Shown here piece by piece: positions 1 through 9,489 of a stretch of 64,000 nucleotides of DNA (its first letter is position 1; each line of letters opens with the position of its first letter). The DNA lies in assembly GCA_949130485.1 (NCBI GenBank), contig OX422183.1, forward strand, positions 16,303,812 to 16,367,811, read 5' to 3'. A program made the position numbers and the translations under genes. The stretch comes from Agelas oroides (Eukaryota > Porifera > Demospongiae > Agelasida > Agelasidae). The notes beneath the pieces are model-generated. The model made no database searches and was not told the DNA's origin. It saw only the letters and a program-made list of their open reading frames with translations.

Positions 1-47
1 TGGAATCAATATACTCGGTCAGGGATGTCCTCCACAGAGGGGACTGG

Positions 48-755
48 ATGGCCAAGTTGGACCTCCTGGATGCCTACCTTACAGTGCCCATATTCCACCC
101 TCACAGAAGATTCCTAAGGTTTCAATGGAGAGCACAGGCATACCAGTTCCAGTGCCTTCCTTTGGGGTTGGCCACGGCTCCCAGAGTCTTTACAAAACTC
201 TTGAGGCCGGTAGTGACTTCAACCCAAAGAATAGAGTTCTTGGGGTTCAAGGTGGATTCGAACACCATGCACCTCTACCTTCCACACAAGAAGCTGGAGA
301 TCAGGAAGGAATGCAAGAGTGTGAGAGCTCAAGGCCACCTGACAGTCAGAAGGCTAGCACACCTGATTGGCCTGCTTACCTCTACAATCCCAGCAGTGCT
401 ACCAGCACCACTACACTACCGAGCACTGCAGCGTCTCAAGGGGAAAGCGTTAAGAAACAGTCGCCACTGCTACAACACTGTAATCCCCCTGGACGAGGGT
501 GCCCTGAAGGATCTAGACTGGTGGATAGTTCATGCAACAGGATCCAATAGCAAGCCTATCAAGCTCCCAAAGGCAGAGAGAATGATGGAGTCCGATGCTT
601 CGACAACAGGTTGGGGAGCCAGCTGCCAGGGAGTCCAGACAGGGGGCCCATGGGATCAGAAGGAAGCCCAGATGCATATCAATTGGTTGGAGTTAAAGGC
701 AGCCTTCCTAGCCTTGGAAACTTTGCAGCGAACCGGACGAACATGCATGTCCTAA
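48..755 (+). pseudogene. DIRS reverse transcriptase and RNase H start, internally deleted
   Basis: The frame encodes RT motifs LDLLDAY (first catalytic Asp), FLRFQWR, YQFQCLPLGLATAPRVFTKLL, then jumps directly to RIEFLGFKVDS. Family members normally have some 50-60 residues there, including the YxDD catalytic box; that block is absent, so the RT is dead. Downstream it continues into the RNase H start (MESDASTTGWGAS and WLELKAAFLAL, carrying acidic catalytic residues) before a frameshift near 735-750 and a stop at 753-755. It would have copied element RNA into DNA. The initiating Met is not meaningful because the window starts inside the gene. Confidence 0.85.
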
Positions 756-940
756 TGCTGCTGGACAACCGAACTGCAATTGCCTTAATAAACAAAAAGG
801 GAAGTCCGCACTCAAAACCATTATCAGATCTGGCAGTTCAGCTCTGGGAGTGGTGTCTGGCGAGGGGTATCACAGTAAGAGCCAAACACATTCCGGGAGC
901 GGAGAATGTCAGGGCAGATCGGGAGTCGGGATCCCAGTGA
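740..940 (+). pseudogene. DIRS RNase H, second part, frame +2
   Basis: In frame with position 611 the sequence reads LLDNRTAIALINKKG, then SDLAVQLWEWCLARGITVRAKHIPGAENVRAD. This is the second half of the DIRS RNase H fold with its conserved Asp residues. It continues the domain started in the upstream frame, so a frameshift of one base near 740 separates the halves. It ends at a stop (938-940), and the next part resumes in the original frame from about 906, so a second frameshift lies in the 906-940 overlap. Confidence 0.75.
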
Positions 941-1375
941 CTGGAGGATGGATTCCAAAGTATTTCAACAAATTTTCAACCGGTGGGGACCGCTGCAAGA
1001 GGATTTGTTTGCAGCGAGACACAATGCACAGTTACCTCGGTACTTCAGCTTCAAGCCAGACCCAGGAGCAGTGGCAGTGGATGCCTTCGCTCAGGACTGG
1101 TCGGGTCTGACTCCATATGCCTTCACGCCTTTTCTAATGGTAGGGAGATGTCTACAGAAGATCAGAGAGGAGAAGGTCGAGAAAGCAGTGATAGTGATCC
1201 CTCTATGGAGGAGCCAAGCATGGTACCCTCTACTCCTCCACATGAGCATCAGCAATCCCTGCCTTCTTCCACAGTCGAAGGATCTGCTAACGAACCCTCA
1301 GGGAGATCCGCATCCCCTCATCGTTCGGGGAGAACTCATTCTGATCGCCTGGCAGGTGTCCGGCAATCCTTGGAG
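906..1375 (+). pseudogene. DIRS pol C-terminal linker region
   Basis: The frame reads DWRMDSKVFQQIF, WGPLQEDLFAARHNAQLPRYFSF, AVDAFAQDWSGL, PYAFTPF and VIPLWRSQAWYPLLL, all recognisable from the region following RNase H in DIRS pol proteins. Homology stops near AWQVSGNPW at about 1370, where the recombinase frame takes over in another frame. The same open frame runs on to 1517 without recognisable content. Confidence 0.75.
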
Positions 1376-1732
1376 AGTAGAGGAATATCAGAGAAAGCAG
1401 TCAGTCTTATCTGTGCTTCCTGGAGACGGGGGACTGAGAAGTCCTACTCTTCGGCTTGGGGACTGTGGCAAAGCTGGTGCAGTAAGGGGCATATTGATCC
1501 TCTTTCAGCATCTCTGAGCGACATAGCCAACTTTCTTTCTTCAGAATTCGAGAATGGTAAACAGTACTCCGCTCTCAACACCTACCGTTCTGCAATATCA
1601 GCTACTCACCCCCCAATCGAGGGTTATCCAGTGGGACAACATCCTATTGTCTGCAGGCTGCTTCAAGGGATGTTCAATGAACGCCCCCTCAACCAAGGTA
1701 CCAGAATGTCTGGGATGTCGGGGTTGTTGTAG
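1365..1732 (+). pseudogene. DIRS tyrosine recombinase, N-terminal SAM-like domain
   Basis: In the frame that is open from 983 to 1732, the stretch from about 1365 reads SLESRGISEKAVSLICASW, TEKSYSSAWGLWQSWC, SLSDIANFLSSEF and YSALNTYRSAISATH. This is the DNA-binding N-terminal (core-binding) domain of DIRS and Ngaro recombinases, with the terminal HPIVCRLLQGMFNERP linker. A frameshift near 1700-1735 separates it from the catalytic domain. Confidence 0.8.
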
Positions 1733-1737
1733 AGTTC

Positions 1738-2334
1738 TTGAAATCAATGGCCCCAAACGAGGCTCTACATTACAAGGATCTCACAATGAAGTTGGCGGCA
1801 CTTATGGCCATCACCAGTGCTGATAGAGCCTCCGATCTTCAAGCATTGGATAGGAGATTCCTTCAAAAAACTCCTGGTGGGATGTTGTTCAGGGTACCAG
1901 GTCTGACCAAGACCAGAAGGTCAGGAGGGCCCAGGGAGGTACTGTATCCAAAGTTGGTTTTAGATGCCAAAATCTGCCCAGTGAACGTTCTGTCACTATA
2001 TTTGAAGGTATCGCAGAAGCACTGTACCCGGTTGGACGAGAAACAACCCTTGTTTGTAGCAGTGAAGAGACCTCACAAGGCAGTCACAGCAGCTACGACC
2101 TCCAGACGGCTGAAGGAGATTCTCGCTAGAGCAGGCATGGATACGAACATTTTCAAGGCGCACTCAACCAGAACCGCCTCCACTTCAGCAGCAAAAACCC
2201 AAGGAGTAAGCACAGCCGATATAATGAAGGCGGCGGACTGGTCTCGAGAGTCCACATTCACCCGGTTCTACTACAAGCCAGTGAACTCAGGGGTGTTTGG
2301 AGCTACCATTCTTGATCAGGTGATTATACTTTGA
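1738..2334 (+). pseudogene. DIRS tyrosine recombinase catalytic domain, residues intact
   Basis: This 198-residue frame contains the tyrosine-recombinase catalytic set: Arg30 in TSADRASDLQALD, His142 and Arg145 in AHSTRTASTSAA, Trp168 in KAADWSRES and the nucleophile Tyr178/179 in RFYYKPVNSGVF. In DIRS elements this enzyme integrates a circular DNA intermediate by site-specific recombination without target duplication. The domain is complete to its natural end, but it is detached from the N-terminal domain by a frameshift and from an active RT. The Met at 1738 is only the first one in frame. Confidence 0.85.
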
Positions 2335-2339
2335 ACGAT

Positions 2340-2452
2340 ACACTGTCATATATGCAGCCTTGCAATGACATGGAATTGAAAATCTCGCAAGGATCCTTTA
2401 GGATCTGAAGTGAGATTAGAATTCCATGAGTTGCAAGGCAAATATATGACAG
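2340..2452. repeat. Imperfect palindrome at 3' end of DIRS element
   Basis: The segment 2341-2377 is similar, in the same orientation, to 2879-2915 and is inverted relative to 2418-2452. The block can therefore fold back around 2395-2405. It lies 6 bp after the recombinase stop, where DIRS elements keep their terminal or internal complementary repeats. Confidence 0.6.
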
Positions 2453-2956
2453 CCCACCCTCAACAATGGATGTGGAGTAACTGTTCTAATCCCACCCCTT
2501 AAATTTCTTTCACATAGCCATTGTCAGAAGAGGAGGGGCAAGGAAAAGACTAACTGTTCCAGAAATAGACAGTATATAAGACATTATCACATTATTCAGC
2601 TGCCAGATTTAGGTGTTTATGCATATTGCCACAAGTGGTATCTTCCTCACATTTTTTTTTTTTTTTTAGCAGTGTTGGCGCTCCCCCACCCGATACCCCA
2701 ACTTCTGCAATCTTACAACTTTGATCACCTTCTCTAATTATACTCTTATCCTTGGACCTCACAAAAAATGAGGCCAAAGGGGTCACGTGAGCATGGTACA
2801 AAAGGGCATGTGCAGAAATTTTAATTGAATTAAAAAACTTTGAACTTGCTGTGAAATGAAGGAATGACGCCAGATACACTGTCATATATTTGCCTTGCAA
2901 CTCATGGAATTCTAATCTCACTTCAGATCCTAAAGGATCCTTGCGAGATTTTCAAT
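2375..2956. repeat. Perfect 78-bp inverted repeat, arms 2375-2452 and 2879-2956
   Basis: I aligned both arms base by base: all 78 positions match in inverted orientation and identity stops abruptly on both sides. The 426-bp interior holds a T-run (2651-2667) and no supported gene. The arms could be the terminal repeats of the DIRS copy or the TIRs of a separate small element inserted at its 3' end. Confidence 0.9.
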
Positions 2957-3985
2957 CACTGTCCATATCTGTACCACCTGTGAGTGGCCTGCTGTTGATG
3001 ATAGCAGACTACCAATACAGTACAGTCACACTGAGCTACAAGTCACTTGGATGCTTCAGTGAAGTGCATACTTAGCTACTGGCTTGCTGCACTACAGCAC
3101 ATCCGGTGCCTCAACAGCACTTTTGATGGCAACGGTGCTTCTTTACAACACCAACCGACGGTGTTGTTAGCTCTTACACAAATCAGATATGCAGATACAC
3201 AATTAGTAGCATGGCTATCTTCTGCCCAGCTGCCTTTGTCAATGATCTCGCCTCTATAAGGCTTCAATGACCACCAATTAGCACATAGGTCTTAGACAAG
3301 CTGGATTGTACACCTAACTCTGATTCCCTGTTGCTTCCACACTACATGTATGTGTACCCAGTGGGTTAGCTTAATGACTTATTTATGGTAGGACAAGCTG
3401 ATTTGTCCACCTGCATTCAAGTCAGGATTTTCGTTTTACTTGGGGTGCGGTTAGCCTTGAAAAACAACTCAACCTCTGCACATACATAGATTAGTGACTT
3501 ACCATCCTGACGGTGCTGATGCTCCCATCTGAAGTACAATGTAGGACAATTCCGTGTCACAGTTCCAGAACCTGCATAACGAAACAATACTAGGTAAATG
3601 GAGGGTATTATGAGGAAGAAGTGAGTTAGCCTGGTACCCGGCGTGGAGAAAGATTGTCTGGTACACACCAATGCACTTCCAGTTAATTTAAATGTTGCGG
3701 TGACCTTTATGACATTAATTTATCATTTGAGAGGGGTGTGTGCTGTGACGAAGTTCAAATACTAGCCTAAGTATGCTGCGTTAGTTGATTCTCTGTGGCT
3801 TAATTATGATATTGAAATATGTATGCACTAAGCATGAAAGTGAGTTTCTTACTGGTCAAGACGAGTAGTTTCAACCATGCTAATGCCTGGAATCCAGAAC
3901 TACGGTAGAACACTCAAACAGATGATGTACTTGGGCCCTCCCCCCCCCCCCCTACCCACCGTATCCACCTGATGTCATTCATGTG
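2957..3985. other. Intergenic, no gene recognised
   Basis: Only short chance reading frames are present on either strand. A C-run (about 3939-3952) is the only marked feature. Confidence 0.6.
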
Positions 3986-3988
3986 ATG

Positions 3989-4093
3989 AATGCTCCCAGG
4001 CCTTCCCTAATTTTCGCTGCTCTTCCACTTCTGTGTATTATACTGGACACAAACCGAAGAACAAAAAATGGGGGAGGCCTGGGAACAAGGCTA
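3989..4093. mobile_element. TAGCC-family TIR element, degraded
   Basis: The sequence runs from a CCCAGGCCTTCC left end through GTGTATTATACTGGACAC, AAACCGAAGAACAAAAAATG and ends in CCTGGGAACAAGGCTA. The same internal blocks occur in the intact copy at 44317-44452, so this is a diverged member with a damaged left terminus. Confidence 0.65.
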
Positions 4094-4486
4094 AGGGTTC
4101 TTCTCAGTTTAATAATGGAAGAGTTTGTCTGCTTAGGGTATGAAAATGAATGACTCGGGTCACTTTAATCAGTTGAGTTCAACTGTGTTTGGCCTCCTCT
4201 GATTTTGTGATACCCACTTTAGCAGAGCTGGATATTGTGGCACAAAATGCAGGATGGCACATCATGAACAAATATACACAAATGTACGTAGGTTAATACT
4301 ATTTAACATCCTTCAGCAAAATAACATGTATCTTACTGTGATTAGACGACTGGTGAATAATTAATAACCCCAGAAGCTTTGATGTTCAATTAGTCTGAAA
4401 GTATTTATATTCACTAAAATACCCCAGAGCAACTTAAACACCTCTCTTGGTGGTCTAAGTCAGTTAGACACCTTGTGTACAGGTTG

Positions 4487-4871
4487 GTGAGTGGACTTTG
4501 TGGCCATCCCAGTTTTCTTCTCAGAATGGAAATCTGGTGGAAGTTTTCTATTTTCCATTCTGTTGGCTGTTTTGTAAAAATTGATCATTTGATCTGGAAA
4601 ATTGACATCACAGTCATTACAACATTGGAGACAAATTGGCCACAAGAAGCCACTCTCAGTGTGGTCATCAACAGTTACATTGGAAACTGGATTCTGAATG
4701 TTGGCCAAATTGTACCACTGTGTGAATCACACTATGGCTTTGTTTTGAATTTTGCAAAATGTATTTCAGATCTCATTTTTCAGGTGTCTGTGACCTTGAA
4801 TACTACTACCACTTTGCAATGTTCAATATCTGTCTGAGAAGAAAACTGGGATGGCCACAAAGTCCACTCAC
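4487..4871. mobile_element. 385-bp element with perfect 37-bp TIRs
   Basis: The arms 4487-4523 and 4835-4871 are exact inverted complements over 37 bp starting GTGAGTGGACTTTGTGG. Flanks ACAGGTTG (left) and CCAGGTTC (right) share CAGGTT and may be a decayed 8-bp TSD. The interior has a 120-codon open frame on the + strand (4475-4837) that resembles no protein I know and partly consists of the TIR, so I do not call it a gene. Confidence 0.75.
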
Positions 4872-5210
4872 CCAGGTTCCCTCAGTTTTGACAACCTTAG
4901 CAATAACATAATTACCTAGGCTTCCCCTTGGTAATTATATTAACTGCCGCTGTTGTCAAAACCTCGTAAAAAAACTGTACTCTGTCTAACCTATACTTAA
5001 ACACCACTAGCTTCCCTAGCTTCTTTACTCATGGGTTGGCGGATACCCAGGCACGCATGCATGCAGTATGCACATACTGCTACACTCAGTTTCCATATTC
5101 CATGACCTTATCTCTAACATCTTGCCTTAACAGATGTTTGGGGGGAATGTTGGGAGTTGCCAAAACACCCAACATCCGCCCCCACAAAACTACATAGCAT
5201 GTATCTGATT
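4872..5210. other. Intergenic, no gene recognised
   Basis: I see no coding signature, RNA gene or clear repeat apart from a short alternating GCATGCATGC run near 5050. Confidence 0.5.
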
Positions 5211-5579
5211 TAGTCTCGCCCCCAGACACCAAATTTTTCGCACATGCCCTGCGGCCTTGTCAAAAAATAGGGTCTGGACACGTTCACTGGTAAAACTGGG
5301 GTGTAATCATACAAGTGTATCGGCATGTTGTCGCACCAATCAGATTGCTCAGGTAAAGTAAATTGCATTATGTGTCATCACAAATATCCAGCTTGCAAAT
5401 TTTTTGCCGCCAAAGCAAACGCTGCCGGTATCTGATAATGTAATTAACACCTACAATTACCCAATTTACTGACTGCTGTATGCAAAATTACCCCAGTTTT
5501 CTTAGTGAAAGTGTCAAGACCCTATTTTTCAATGAGTCAGCAGGGTGCTCGCGAAAAATTTGATCTGGGGATGAGACTA
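5211..5579. mobile_element. TAGTC-family element with about 65-bp TIRs and 10-bp TSD
   Basis: The left end TAGTCTCGCCCCCAGAC (5211) and the right end CTGGGGATGAGACTA (to 5579) are inverted repeats that continue, with mismatches, through CAAATTTTTCGC and AAAAATAGGGTCT for about 65 bp. Flanks GTATCTGATT and GTATCTGACT form a 10-bp TSD with one mismatch. The size, long TIR and TSD length fit a non-autonomous Mutator-like element. No coding sequence is inside. Confidence 0.8.
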
Positions 5580-5985
5580 GTATCTGACTCTGATTACATC
5601 AGGAAACCTCTGCCTGATAGAGATGCCTTGTAGGTGGATGAACCTCCACTTGTGAGTACAGGGTGGGTGGGAGGGTGATAGTCGCTGTTACCCACTCTGC
5701 ACACTCAAATATTCTCAGGTTGTAGACCACTGCAGCAACCATTACAAGGTGGAGCTCTCCCACATAATGACTGTGCATGTGCCATATCCTGACTTGACCC
5801 CTGACCTCAACTTCGCTTTGCATGTTAACTTGGTTTAACTGGCATTAAACTGCATTTATAATAGGTTTATAGCAGGATATTAGGTAATGTAAGCAAATAG
5901 GGGCGAGCTACCCTGCATCTTTAGGCACACGCCCCGCTGATTCCATATAACATGACATAACGTGTAAGCACTAGGTTGACAGTCA

Positions 5986-6186
5986 ATGAAGTATTTCAGT
6001 AGATCTACAGAATCTAGCCTGTGTGATGAAGTGGATTCAGACATTCCCAGTGAGTCGATGTCATTGTCAAGGAGCTCCAGTTCTTCATCCGAGGAAGAGG
6101 TTGCGATTATTCACGAGGATCTGCCAAGCCAAAAGCAAAGTGCATGTGTGCTCACTCGCCACCAGAAACACCAAATTTCAGCCTAG
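5986..6186 (+). CDS. Hypothetical Ser/Glu-rich ORF, doubtful
   Basis: A 66-codon frame encodes an acidic serine-rich peptide with a SRSSSSSSEEE stretch around residues 29-39. The composition resembles the disordered start of a real protein, but there is no recognisable domain, no clear promoter and no neighbouring exon I can identify. It may be a chance frame or an isolated exon. Confidence 0.2.
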   Translation: MKYFSRSTESSLCDEVDSDIPSESMSLSRSSSSSSEEEVAIIHEDLPSQKQSACVLTRHQKHQISA

Positions 6187-6402
6187 TGCAAGGAGTACAC
6201 ATGGCTAGAAGTAGTCTAAGATGATGCGGGTAAGGTTGAGGGCATGATTTGTTGATTATGTTGGGATCACGGCAAACCTCCACAGAGCAGAAGTGGTATA
6301 TGGTCAAAGGTTGTGTGTACATCCTTTTGTAAGGACAAGCTTGGCCTGCACTATGATGTCTTTTGAGTCACACATAGAATATCACCATGATATATCAGAG
6401 GC

Positions 6403-6784
6403 TAGTCTCGGACCCAGACCCTCGAAAAATCAAAAAGGAGGGCCTGGTAAACAGGGCGGGGTGAAAGTGTACACTGTGAAATGTTAGGAATTTTATTAAT
6501 TGCTGAACCTTCCGTAGCCAGTTAGAGCTTTCTGCTGTCGAACCAGACACTCGCAAAAGCATTGTAATCTTTCCCACTTGGTGTTTATAGCTACGTATAT
6601 CTAAAACTAAACAAAATGCGAAGGCAGCTCTCGTGCGATTAGTATTTCCAATAAATGCACATCAGAATGCTAATCAAAAACCAATTGGAAGTGTGCCTGC
6701 ATATCGGGTGCAGTGTACACTTCCACCCCAGCCAATTTACCAGACCCTCCCTTTCGATTTTTCAAGGGTCTGGTTCCAAGACTA
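6403..6784. mobile_element. TAGTC-family element, 74-bp TIRs, 9-bp TSD
   Basis: TAGTCTCGGACCCAGACCC at 6403 and its inverted partner ending GGTTCCAAGACTA at 6784 continue as imperfect inverted repeats for about 74 bp, through the shared CAGTGTACACTT blocks. Flanking 9-mers ATCAGAGGC and ATTAGAGGC differ at one position. It is a non-autonomous Mutator-like element of 382 bp without coding content. Confidence 0.85.
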
Positions 6785-7047
6785 ATTAGAGGCACTCTCA
6801 GAAGCCACCAGAGGCAGTATCTTGGGGGAGCACGCAAATACAACAAAGCTCATGCCACCCTGCTTCAAAATTTGCTGGCTAAAACCCTGATATAGTACAC
6901 AAGTCACAAAAAAGTTTTCTGAATGAAAACAAGCACGTGTAGGAAACCCTCAAAAATCAACCAAGCTACATGGGATTGACACCACAATACTTTCACAATA
7001 TCTTGTGTCATTTTGCCAACTATGCCTTGTATTTGTTATTTGTGTGC

Positions 7048-7116
7048 TTCTGTGTGAATGCAAACCCAAGAACAAAATAAAAAATGGGGGAGACCTGGGA
7101 ACAAGGTTAGGGTTGC
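7048..7116. mobile_element. TAGCC-family right end, solo fragment
   Basis: The blocks AATGCAAACCCAAGAACAAA and GGGAGACCTGGGAACAAGG match the right half of the 44317 copy. No left half is found nearby. Confidence 0.55.
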
Positions 7117-7164
7117 CGTACCCTTGTTACCATCCCTGCTGGAAATTCTGTACATGAAACATGC

Positions 7165-7435
7165 ATGTTTCAACGTATTCCATGCATGGATGCATGTAAC
7201 ATGCATGGTACATGCACAGGTCTACCATTCCATGCATGGAGCGTGCATGGTTCTCCCTTCCATGCATGATACATGCATGAGCCTCCCTCTTCCATGCATG
7301 AAGCATGCATGGTTCTCCCTTCCATGCATGATACATGCATGGTTCTCCCTTCCATGCATGATACATGCATGGTTCTCCCTTCCATGCATGTATCATGCAT
7401 GGTTCTCCCTTCCATGCATGAAACATGCATGTTTC
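7165..7435. repeat. 30-bp minisatellite of ATGCATG palindromes
   Basis: About nine units of period 30 have the form CCATGCATGnTACATGCATGG followed by TTCTCCCTT. Each unit contains two ATGCATG boxes in near-palindromic arrangement. Because 30 is a multiple of three, the array keeps long repetitive frames open on both strands; these are a by-product of the period. Confidence 0.9.
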
Positions 7436-7800
7436 TTGTGTAGTTTTTCCAACAGGCCACTCAGAGCAGTACCAGGAGTAGTCTGGTCACAAGCCAATAT
7501 TGCGTTTTGTACTGTAGAAATGCAATTATCACGTGGATTATGTAATGCCAATAAAGTTTTTGAATTCAGGTTTTGGGATCATTGTAGCTCAGTTTGTGCA
7601 GTTCCTACCCCTGACAAGTTCTGACTGCTTTTCAAACACATTCTAAATCTTTGTTACGTGACATTTGACAAATTCTCGCAAATAACGAAGTCTCCTGTTT
7701 TCACCGGATGTCAGTATGTCGTAATTGTGTGTTCTGCCATCTGATTGGACTGCAATACTTCTGCAGCGGGTACAAATCGCAAATCATATAGGCTTGTGAC

Positions 7801-7922
7801 CAGACCTCCTGCTATGCCTCGGTCTGGCTTTGCCAGACTTCATTAGGCCACTGCAACTCACACTTTAGTTTCAGATCCTCCCAGCTTTTGAAGACTGATA
7901 GGTGTGTAGCAGAGGAGGTCTG
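7801..7922. mobile_element. Small palindromic element (CAGACCTCCT...AGGAGGTCTG)
   Basis: CAGACCTCCTGCTATGCC at the left and its imperfect inverse ending AGAGGAGGTCTG at the right enclose a 122-bp hairpin-capable segment. A similar left end recurs at about 8288-8304. Confidence 0.5.
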
Positions 7923-8531
7923 ACATTAGTGATGTCATATACATCAACACGTGATCCTGATTGTCAATTTAATTGCTAACCTCCTGCATTCCATTGCTTC
8001 AAGAATGATTTCTGGGCATCAGAAGCTTCTAGCGTGCTGGGTTCACTCGGGTTGGGGGGTATTTTCAACCATACTGAAGCTGTCTATTAGGTCGAGATCG
8101 ATCACTGCCGTTCATCTAGCTCTCAACAGCCACATAAATGCTGTTTGGAGGTCACAAAGGCATGCAATGTTACTTCTGACCAGCGAGACACTTTCAGCAT
8201 CACAAAAAAAACCCAAACCCATCAAGATCTTGGCCGTATGGCGTTTCCAATTCTCATGCTGATTGTTTGGTAGCACATGACAGTGTCGGACCTCCTCTGC
8301 AAGTATGGATGACTAGATGTTTGAGCTGTCTTGTTAAAAAAAGGTGACTTTGTTAAATCACTGGGGCAATATACCTTCCCATGCAGTTAGACAAAGACAT
8401 GGTTTTAATAAGTGGGGATGTGTACTGCTTGATGCAATGTAGGGATTAAATTAGGTTTGTAGTGTGTATACAATATTGCTTCAAGGACAGTTTGTACATA
8501 CTGGTAGTATTATGATGCATACATAGGTTAT
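7923..8531. other. Intergenic, no gene recognised
   Basis: A 103-codon frame at 7951-8262 has no recognisable domain, promoter or codon signature, so I leave it uncalled. Confidence 0.5.
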
Positions 8532-8539
8532 GCTGGTGT

Positions 8540-8867
8540 CAGTGGCGTAGCCAGGATGAGCAAATTACGTGGGCACAGCATGGACACACTCAGTGCGTGC
8601 GTAACATGCATTTGCTAGGGGACCTTGGGCATGCTCCCGCCATGAAAAAGTTTTTAAACTATACACTCTGAGATCGCTTCTGAGGCCGTTTTCGGCCACA
8701 AATACTATCTTTCAGACTTACCTGTATGTTCGCTTCATGTCGGTACGAAACTGGGCTTGCGATCGCACATGCTAATGACTGATCTTTGACCTTAGCTTTC
8801 TACCCGGGCACCAGCAAATTTAACGTGGGCACATGCCCGGGTATGCCCGGGTGTAGCTACGCCACTG
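8540..8867. mobile_element. hAT-type non-autonomous element with perfect 8-bp TSD
   Basis: The ends CAGTGGCGTAGCCAGG and GTAGCTACGCCACTG are inverted repeats, and GCTGGTGT flanks both sides (8532-8539, 8868-8875) as an exact 8-bp TSD, the hAT signature. The interior has repeated GTGGGCACA and GCCCGGGTA blocks and no transposase. The perfect TSD implies fairly recent insertion. Confidence 0.9.
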
Positions 8868-8887
8868 GCTGGTGTGTTTACTATATA

Positions 8888-9073
8888 TTAACTTACTTGT
8901 AAGATATTCAGACAGCTAATCATGGTGAGGTAACACTGATGAAGACACTTGTCAACTTGACCAAAGATCTTTCTTCCAACCATGGACATCTCATCAATGA
9001 TGAGATAACACATTCCTGCCAGGGACTGTTGCATATGGTGTAGACGCTCTCCTTCCGGGTCCTCCCTACGCAT
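8888..9073 (-). pseudogene. PIF1-like helicase fragment, probably of a Helitron
   Basis: The minus-strand frame contains LHHMQQSLAGMCYLIIDEMSMVGRK with a following GQVDKCLHQ. YLIIDEMSMVG is the Walker B motif of PIF1-type helicases, and this flank is typical of Helitron Rep/Hel proteins, where the helicase would unwind DNA during rolling-circle transposition. Walker A and the later motifs are absent, and the protein context breaks on both sides, so it is a short relic. It could be a captured host PIF1 exon, but the surroundings are repeats. Confidence 0.7.
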
Positions 9074-9334
9074 GATAAATGCACCGTGCTGTCAGGCAGC
9101 ACTCAACTTGGACAATCAAAGGATCTCTGCCGCCTTCCGCATTCTGCAAGTAGCCAGGTTTGTCTTCGCACCTTCCAGCCCTCGTGCAGTAAACATTCAC
9201 ATTCTCCTCCCAAGCGTCTCTTCTCATTGTCTTCAGCTACACTCCATTGTTCATATTGTGCTGACTTGCAGAGCAAAAATGTTACTTATTGTCTGCACAT
9301 ATGGCAAGCAGTTTGTATCAAAATTCGACGTCGT

Positions 9335-9475
9335 CCAGACGTCGACGTAAGAATCCCACACGTCGACATAAAACTCAGACAACGACATAGGGCTCAGATG
9401 TCGACGTGGAGTTCAGATGACGACATAGGCTCAGATGTCGACGTGGAGTGCAGACGACGACTCAGATGTGAAAGT
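9335..9475. repeat. Degenerate GTCGACG tandem repeat, copy 1
   Basis: About seven units of 18-22 bp alternate GACGTCGACGT-like and GACGACAT-like boxes separated by CAGA. It is homologous to 12205-12395 and inverted relative to 12030-12165. Confidence 0.75.
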
Positions 9476-9489
9476 TTAGGCAGGAGAGC

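Larger units (their letters stand above)
1..2956 (+). mobile_element. DIRS-type tyrosine-recombinase retrotransposon, decayed, left end outside window
   Basis: Consecutive fragments on the + strand encode a DIRS-like reverse transcriptase, RNase H, the linker region typical of DIRS pol, and a tyrosine recombinase. At least three frame changes and an RT deletion separate them, so the copy cannot make a full polyprotein. The order RT, RNase H, YR is diagnostic of the DIRS order, as opposed to LTR (integrase) or non-LTR elements. Beyond the YR stop lie a short imperfect palindrome and a perfect 78-bp inverted repeat, compatible with the inverted terminal and internal complementary repeats of DIRS elements; the exact right boundary is my inference. 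The left terminus is cut by the window edge. Confidence 0.85.

Noticed and set aside
1..2334. LTR retrotransposon or retrovirus-like assignment for the first element
   Set aside because: No protease or integrase; the downstream enzyme is a tyrosine recombinase, which is specific to DIRS/Ngaro-type elements.
4475..4837. 120-codon frame as a gene
   Set aside because: It begins inside one perfect TIR of the 4487-4871 element and has no recognisable domain.
7058..7624. 188-codon frame and two minus-strand frames over the ATGCATG array
   Set aside because: The periodic peptide results from a 30-bp repeat length; frames exist on both strands and lack any coding evidence outside the array.
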